From positions 39,995-103,994 of the forward strand of contig UCNG01000023.1 of NCBI GenBank assembly GCA_900473915.1: a stretch of 64,000 nucleotides of DNA, read 5' to 3'. Origin of the DNA: Hyphomicrobiales bacterium (GTDB lineage Bacteria; Pseudomonadota; Alphaproteobacteria; Rhizobiales; Rhizobiaceae). Positions within the stretch are counted from its first letter, which is position 1. Each line of letters begins with the position of its first letter. The position numbers were made by a program, and so were the translations under genes. Below the pieces are notes generated by a model, which did no database searches, was not told the DNA's origin, and saw only the letters and a program-made list of their open reading frames with translations. Shown here in pieces: positions 59,583 to 64,000 of the stretch.

Positions 59583-60590
59583 ATGACAATTCTTGTGACT
59601 GGCGGCGCTGGTTATATAGGCTCCCACACTTGCGTGCAGCTCATCGAAGCGGGCCACGACGTTGTTGTGGTCGACAATTTTGATAACAGCCACCCGGAAG
59701 CCCTGCATCGCATCGAACAGATCACCGGGCGGGCACCACGCCGCGAAGCGGGTGACATTCGGGATCGCGCTTTTCTCGAACAGGTTATCCGGCATCATAA
59801 ATGCACGGCCGTCATTCACTTTGCGGGCCTGAAAGCCGTAGGCGAATCGAACGAAAAACCGATGCTCTATTACGACTGCAACGTGGTGGGCACGCTTCGC
59901 CTGCTGCAAGCGATGGAAGCAACAGGCGTCAAGACGCTGGTTTTCAGCTCATCGGCGACGGTCTATGGCGATCCGCAGAAATTGCCGATCACCGAGGATC
60001 AGCCGCTGACGGCGACAAACCCCTATGGCCGTACCAAGCTCGTCATCGAAGATATGCTTCGCGATATCTACAATGGCGACAATAGCTGGAAGATCGCCAT
60101 CCTGCGCTATTTCAACCCGGTTGGCGCGCATGAGAGCGGCTTGATCGGTGAAGACCCGAAGGGCATTCCCAACAATCTGATGCCAATCATCGCTCAGGTC
60201 GCCACGGGGCGCCGCGAAAAACTGAATGTGTGGGGTAATGATTATCCTACACCTGACGGCACCGGCGTTCGCGACTATATCCATGTGGTCGATCTGGCTG
60301 CAGGTCACCTGAAAGCTCTCAAGAAGCTGGATGAGCCGCAGTGCTTTTCGGTCAATCTGGGAACAGGGCAGGGCTATAGCGTTCTCGATGTCGTCAAGGC
60401 TTTCGAGCATGTTTCGAACCGCGAGATCAAATATGAGCTTGCACCGCGCCGTCCGGGCGATGTGGCGGAATGCTACGCTGACCCAACTTTCGCGCGGGAT
60501 TTCCTCGGATGGTCAGCCGAGAAGAACCTCCGGGAAATGTGTCAGGACATGTGGCATTGGCAGTCCAAGAACCCCAACGGCTACGAGTGA
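59583..60590 (+). CDS. galE: UDP-glucose 4-epimerase
   Basis: 335-residue extended short-chain dehydrogenase. NAD motif GGAGYIGSH at residues 7-15, catalytic YxxxK in NPYGRTKLVIE, Ser in SSSATVYG. Interconverts UDP-glucose and UDP-galactose for envelope sugars. No other gal genes are next to it. Confidence 0.96.
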   Translation: MTILVTGGAGYIGSHTCVQLIEAGHDVVVVDNFDNSHPEALHRIEQITGRAPRREAGDIRDRAFLEQVIRHHKCTAVIHFAGLKAVGESNEKPMLYYDCNVVGTLRLLQAMEATGVKTLVFSSSATVYGDPQKLPITEDQPLTATNPYGRTKLVIEDMLRDIYNGDNSWKIAILRYFNPVGAHESGLIGEDPKGIPNNLMPIIAQVATGRREKLNVWGNDYPTPDGTGVRDYIHVVDLAAGHLKALKKLDEPQCFSVNLGTGQGYSVLDVVKAFEHVSNREIKYELAPRRPGDVAECYADPTFARDFLGWSAEKNLREMCQDMWHWQSKNPNGYE

Positions 60591-60648
60591 CAGGGTTTCC
60601 GAGACACCCGATTCGAGGCCCTGTCTCGAATCTGCGTATCGTTTAGGC

Positions 60649-60681
60649 CTCGGGAGGATTGAAACCCCTCCCGAGAATTTT
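60649..60681 (+). terminator. terminator after galE
   Basis: CTCGGGAGG (60649-60657) pairs with CCTCCCGAG (60667-60675), followed by AATTTT. Confidence 0.85.
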
Positions 60682-60709
60682 ATGAACGAGCAAAAGCCTG
60701 CTAGCACTT

Positions 60710-60810
60710 AGAGCGGTTCCTATTTTCACTGAATCACCGGAACCGCTCTAACTATTTGTTTTGTCGCATTTTCAAAGCAAAACCGTTTCTCACTTTTGCT
60801 GGAAATGCTC
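60710..60810. repeat. Bru-RS-like repeat (second full copy)
   Basis: GAGCGGTTCC (60711-60720) and GGAACCGCTC (60739-60748), then AACTATTTGTTTTGTCGCAT and a CACTTTTGCTGGAAATGCTC end. The same order is seen at 29662-29761. A diverged copy is at 63870-63900. Confidence 0.8.
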
Positions 60811-60863
60811 CTAGAATGAAGCGGTCGTCGCATTTCGCGATGCCGGCAAGATTGGACGATATA

Positions 60864-61850
60864 ATGCGTTTCCTGCCTGACAAATTCACCAGCATGCTGA
60901 TCGTGACCATTCTGCTCGCGTCGGTGCTGCCCGTGCGTGGTGATTTTGCAGACTGGTTTGCGCTGGCGACGAAATTCGCTGTCGGGCTGCTTTTCTTCCT
61001 GCATGGCGCGCGGCTCTCCCGTGAGGCCGTGATTGCGGGCATAACCCACTGGAGACTGCATCTGGCGGTGCTTTCGTCGACATTTATCCTGTTTCCAATC
61101 CTTGGCCTGGCGGCCGGATGGACCATCCCGGGATTGTCGCAGTCGGCTTTCTATACAGGTCTCCTCTATCTTTGCGTTCTGCCTTCGACCGTCCAGTCGT
61201 CCATCGCCTTCACATCGATAGCGGGAGGCAATGTTTCGGCGGCCATCGTATCCGCCTCGGCCTCGAACATTTTCGGCATGTTTCTCACCCCGTTGCTGGT
61301 GGGCCTCTTGTTCGCAGTCAATGGCGGCGGCGGAATATCGGTCGATGCGTTGGAATCCATCCTGCTCCAATTGCTGGCGCCATTCGTGCTCGGCCAGATT
61401 TTGCAGCCATGGGTTGGCAGTTTCATGCGTCGTCACGGCAAGGCGCTCGGTTTCGTTGATCGCGGCTCGATCCTGATGGTCGTTTATCTGGCTTTTAGCG
61501 AGGCGGTCGTGGAAGGTCTTTGGCGCACTGTTTCCTGGGATGACCTCGGCATGATGGTCGGCGTCAATATCGTTCTGCTGGTCGTCGTGCTGCTTGCCAC
61601 CTGGTACGGCAGCAAGTGGCTTGGCTTCAACCGTCCGGACCGCATCACCATCATGTTCTGCGGTTCGAAAAAAAGCCTCGCCAGCGGTGCCCCCATGGCA
61701 AGCGCAATTTTCGCCGGTGCGAATGTCGGCAGCATCGTTCTGCCCCTGATGCTCTTTCACCAGATTCAGCTTATGGCCTGTGCAGTGATTGCCCGAAAAC
61801 TCGCTGACCATAAAGGCCATGACGAGCGCGTCACAGCGGCGGCGGAGTAG
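60864..61850 (+). CDS. bile acid:sodium symporter-like transporter (YfeH type)
   Basis: 328 residues with about ten membrane helices of the SBF-like family (VLPSTVQSSIAFTSIAGGNV; FCGSKKSLASGAPMA near the C-terminal half). Na-coupled uptake of an organic anion is the family expectation; substrate unknown. ATG 60864 is chosen since TTGGA sits 7 bases upstream; the longer frame runs through the repeat. Confidence 0.85.
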   Translation: MRFLPDKFTSMLIVTILLASVLPVRGDFADWFALATKFAVGLLFFLHGARLSREAVIAGITHWRLHLAVLSSTFILFPILGLAAGWTIPGLSQSAFYTGLLYLCVLPSTVQSSIAFTSIAGGNVSAAIVSASASNIFGMFLTPLLVGLLFAVNGGGGISVDALESILLQLLAPFVLGQILQPWVGSFMRRHGKALGFVDRGSILMVVYLAFSEAVVEGLWRTVSWDDLGMMVGVNIVLLVVVLLATWYGSKWLGFNRPDRITIMFCGSKKSLASGAPMASAIFAGANVGSIVLPLMLFHQIQLMACAVIARKLADHKGHDERVTAAAE

Positions 61851-61872
61851 GGGGCTCCAACCGCGCCTTGCG

Positions 61873-62673
61873 TTATTTTTCGGGAAACAGGAACGTGGTT
61901 ACGAAGCGAGCTCCCCATTTGGGGCCGCTCGACGGTGCCTCTGCGTAATATCGCGCTGATACGCCAATGCTGACCCGTTGTTCGCCGAACTTGAAGACCT
62001 TCGATATGCCCGCATTAATCGGTACGGTCCATTGTTCCGAATTCCAGTCATAGGTCATTTCCGACGAGAAATTTAGCGCAGTCGTATCGGGAAACGTATA
62101 GGTAAGAAACGGCTGGACAAAGCTCTGGCTAACGGCATCGCGGTCACTGTGCCCGGCATAGGACCATATATGGTTCGCCAATGCACCGTAGGTCCAGCTG
62201 CCGTGTTGTTTAAGCACGACACCGGTAGGGCCAGCGCCCCATTTGCCAGTGCCAAGTTCGCTATTGGTAGCAGTTGGCCACAGAAACACCGGGCCGACGC
62301 CCCAGGTTACGCCGTCTACAGTCTGGGCAGGTGAAAAGAAGAAGCTCTGCGTTGTGTCGCTCAGTCCGAAACGATCGTCGAAGCCAGCCGCCGGAGCCTG
62401 CTGGTAAACGATCGGAACAATCGTGCGGACAATAAGATTCCAATCCTCGTTCAGTGAAAATGGTACGACTGGCTGAAGGTTGAGTGTGTATCGGTAAGCG
62501 TCTTTGGGGCCAAAACAACAGTCGTAGTTGCTCTGCAACGGAACACTGATAAGGCTGGAGATGGGATTCGCAAGTTTTTTGGCCAATTCCTGATCGTCAT
62601 CGGCATGCGCATGCACAATGCCAGCCATCATTGCCATCAAAAAGAATAATGGTTTCAAAGTTGAACTGTACAT
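61873..62673 (-). CDS. outer-membrane beta-barrel protein, porin-like
   Basis: 266 residues: signal peptide (about 1-24, ends AHA), then a barrel pattern of alternating hydrophobic strands and an aromatic C terminus (ARFVTTFLFPEK). The YRYTLNLQPVVPFSLNEDWN block resembles the MetA/phenol-degradation transporter barrels, but no cargo is known. Stop faces the stop of the upstream transporter. Confidence 0.75.
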   Translation of the reverse strand: MYSSTLKPLFFLMAMMAGIVHAHADDDQELAKKLANPISSLISVPLQSNYDCCFGPKDAYRYTLNLQPVVPFSLNEDWNLIVRTIVPIVYQQAPAAGFDDRFGLSDTTQSFFFSPAQTVDGVTWGVGPVFLWPTATNSELGTGKWGAGPTGVVLKQHGSWTYGALANHIWSYAGHSDRDAVSQSFVQPFLTYTFPDTTALNFSSEMTYDWNSEQWTVPINAGISKVFKFGEQRVSIGVSARYYAEAPSSGPKWGARFVTTFLFPEK

Positions 62674-63000
62674 TGGTGCCTCATTAGGGGTGTATAATAT
62701 ACTTTTTAAAGCAGCAGAATATCGTCTTTAGGCTACCATCCAGCTTGTATTTTTTCATTGAATACTTTTGTTATTCACAACTATAAGAGTAATATTAGCA
62801 TCATCTTTTTTAGGGTGAATAAAACATCCATCCGTCACGGTGCTTGCGAGAACAAGAGGATCGGCGTAGGAGAGCGGGCAGGGGCCCTGCTCCCGTGATG
62901 CGGGTTTCTGGTCCTCATATCGAAATATGTTCTAACGAGATTTGCGCGGTTTGCGCTGTCCTTGCACATTTGCAGTGCAAGACGGGAAAGGCAGGTATCA
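62674..63000. other. gap with two hairpins before the methyltransferase
   Basis: 327 bases, no gene. AT-rich to about 62830, likely promoters of both flanking genes. GCAGGGGCCCTGC (62878-62890) is a perfect palindrome, and CTTGCAC/GTGCAAG (62961-62981) forms a hairpin just before the ribosome site of the next gene. Confidence 0.5.
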
Positions 63001-63831
63001 ATGGCTGAGGACGATAGCCGGGCTTTTGATCAGGAAGCGCTTGCAGAAGCCTACAACCGGGCGCTCGCACTGGAAAAGGCTGGCGATTTCGATGCCGCTG
63101 CCAGAGCATATGAAGATGTGTTGCGCATCGACCCCGAGGATCATGGTGGTGCTGCCGTGCGGCTCGCGAGCATGGGACGCGGCGCTGTGCCGCTAAAGGC
63201 GCCGGATGCCTATGTCTCCACGCTTTTCGATCAGCACGCCGAAATGTTCGATACGATCCTAGTCGACCAGCTAGGCTATGACGTTCCGCTGCAGCTGCGC
63301 GAAATGCTCCTTGAAATGAATGATGAGTTTTTCGCAGAGCGCATGCTTGATCTCGGCTGCGGCACAGGACTGTCCGCCGACGCGCTCGATGACATGGCCG
63401 GACATAAAACCGGTGTCGACATATCTGAAAACATGATCGAAGTTGCCTACGAGAAAGGCGACTATCAGGCATTGTTCGTCGGCGAAGCCGTGCGTTTTCT
63501 CGAAACCACAAGCGAACCGCGTTGGGACCTTATCGTCGCCACCGATGTCCTGCCTTACATGGGCGAACTCGACAAATTCTTCGCGGGCGTTGCCGCGCAT
63601 TTGTCGCCGGGCGGACATTTCGGCTTTTCCAGCGAGACGCTGGACGATACGCGACTTACCGGGCGTGCATTCATGGTGGGAGACTATCAACGTTTCGCCC
63701 ATGCCCAATCCTATGTGCGAGCGATGCTCGACAACCACGAAATGGATTGTGTGCGTTGCGAAGATATTGTCGTTCGCAGTGAACAGGGAGCGCCAGTTCC
63801 GGGACATCTCTATATCGCGCAGCGCCGTTGA
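63001..63831 (+). CDS. TPR-containing class I methyltransferase
   Basis: 276 residues from MAEDDSRAF (AGGCAGG upstream). One to two TPR helices (AYNRALALEKAGDFDAAARA) are followed by a SAM-binding Rossmann domain with motif I LDLGCGTGLSADAL near residues 117-130. Substrate not known; TPR suggests protein binding. Confidence 0.85.
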   Translation: MAEDDSRAFDQEALAEAYNRALALEKAGDFDAAARAYEDVLRIDPEDHGGAAVRLASMGRGAVPLKAPDAYVSTLFDQHAEMFDTILVDQLGYDVPLQLREMLLEMNDEFFAERMLDLGCGTGLSADALDDMAGHKTGVDISENMIEVAYEKGDYQALFVGEAVRFLETTSEPRWDLIVATDVLPYMGELDKFFAGVAAHLSPGGHFGFSSETLDDTRLTGRAFMVGDYQRFAHAQSYVRAMLDNHEMDCVRCEDIVVRSEQGAPVPGHLYIAQRR

Positions 63832-63849
63832 TATTCATGCTGATGCCAA

Positions 63850-63900
63850 ATGCGTCAACGAGTGTCGCATTTTCTAACGCAAAGCCATTTCACAGTTTTG
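63850..63900. repeat. degenerate Bru-RS-like repeat end
   Basis: GTGTCGCATTTTCTAACGCA, then GTTTTGCTGGAACGC; diverged from the TGTCGCAT...TTTTGCTGGAAATGC end of the copies at 29718 and 60773. The rest of the window (to 64000) shows nothing else I can call. Confidence 0.5.
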
Positions 63901-64000
63901 CTGGAACGCGCCAGTCATCATCATACAGCACCTACACGTTAGTTCCATAATCTATCTTATGCGATCTTTGTGGGTTCTTAGGGTGGGTTCTAGCTTGAAG

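Overview
This window reads as chromosome of an alphaproteobacterium of the Brucella/Ochrobactrum group (Rhizobiales, Brucellaceae). The reasons are the protein types and gene neighbourhoods (lon-hup, uvrA/ssb, gyrA-coaD-ppiA-ppiB-queA-tgt), GAAC-N7-GAAC SOS boxes of the alphaproteobacterial type, an Ala at the GyrA quinolone position, and dispersed palindromic repeats that look like the Bru-RS family. The arsenic, phosphonate and efflux genes suggest a free-living, Ochrobactrum-like strain rather than a host-restricted Brucella. The genus call is inference; no database was searched.

Layout. 1-8.9 kb: lon protease, HU, two small envelope proteins, uvrA and ssb, with an SOS box near each of the last two. 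9.0-11.9 kb: arsenic operon arsR-acr3-arsC-arsH on the minus strand with a palindromic operator. 12.0-23.7 kb: a complete-looking C-P lyase locus. The regulator phnF is divergent from phnGHIJKL, a hexapeptide transferase, phnM and phnN, followed by the transporter phnCDE1E2. Each half has its own Pho-box-like direct repeats. PhnP is not in the window. 23.7-32 kb: marC, gyrA, a 49-residue membrane peptide, coaD, two cyclophilins and the queuosine genes queA and tgt. 32-38.2 kb: a WYL regulator with a VOC protein, then a TetR repressor divergent from an RND efflux pair. 38.2-42.7 kb: a luciferase-like oxidoreductase and the glutarate module (LysR regulator, gcdH, gcdG).

42.7-48.9 kb is the accessory part. 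A tRNA-Leu(GAG) gene at 48840-48924 has its 3' end copied at 45119 and, less perfectly, at 42705. These three att-like sites bracket two small cargo segments placed end to end, neither with an integrase. The outer segment holds one gene, a secreted protein built of two tandem repeats. The inner segment holds a two-gene operon: an unrecognised 550-residue protein and a 429-residue protein with a C-terminal ApeA-like HEPN domain that keeps an R-x4-H RNase motif. This is the best candidate in the window for an undescribed, probably anti-phage, system.

49-64 kb is ordinary chromosome again: patatin-like phospholipase, hisI, folE, a NifU-like scaffold, yidD, a D,D-carboxypeptidase with SPOR domain, thrS, an exported protein, a nitroreductase, a flavin reductase, mazG, galE, a YfeH-type transporter, an outer-membrane barrel and a TPR-methyltransferase.
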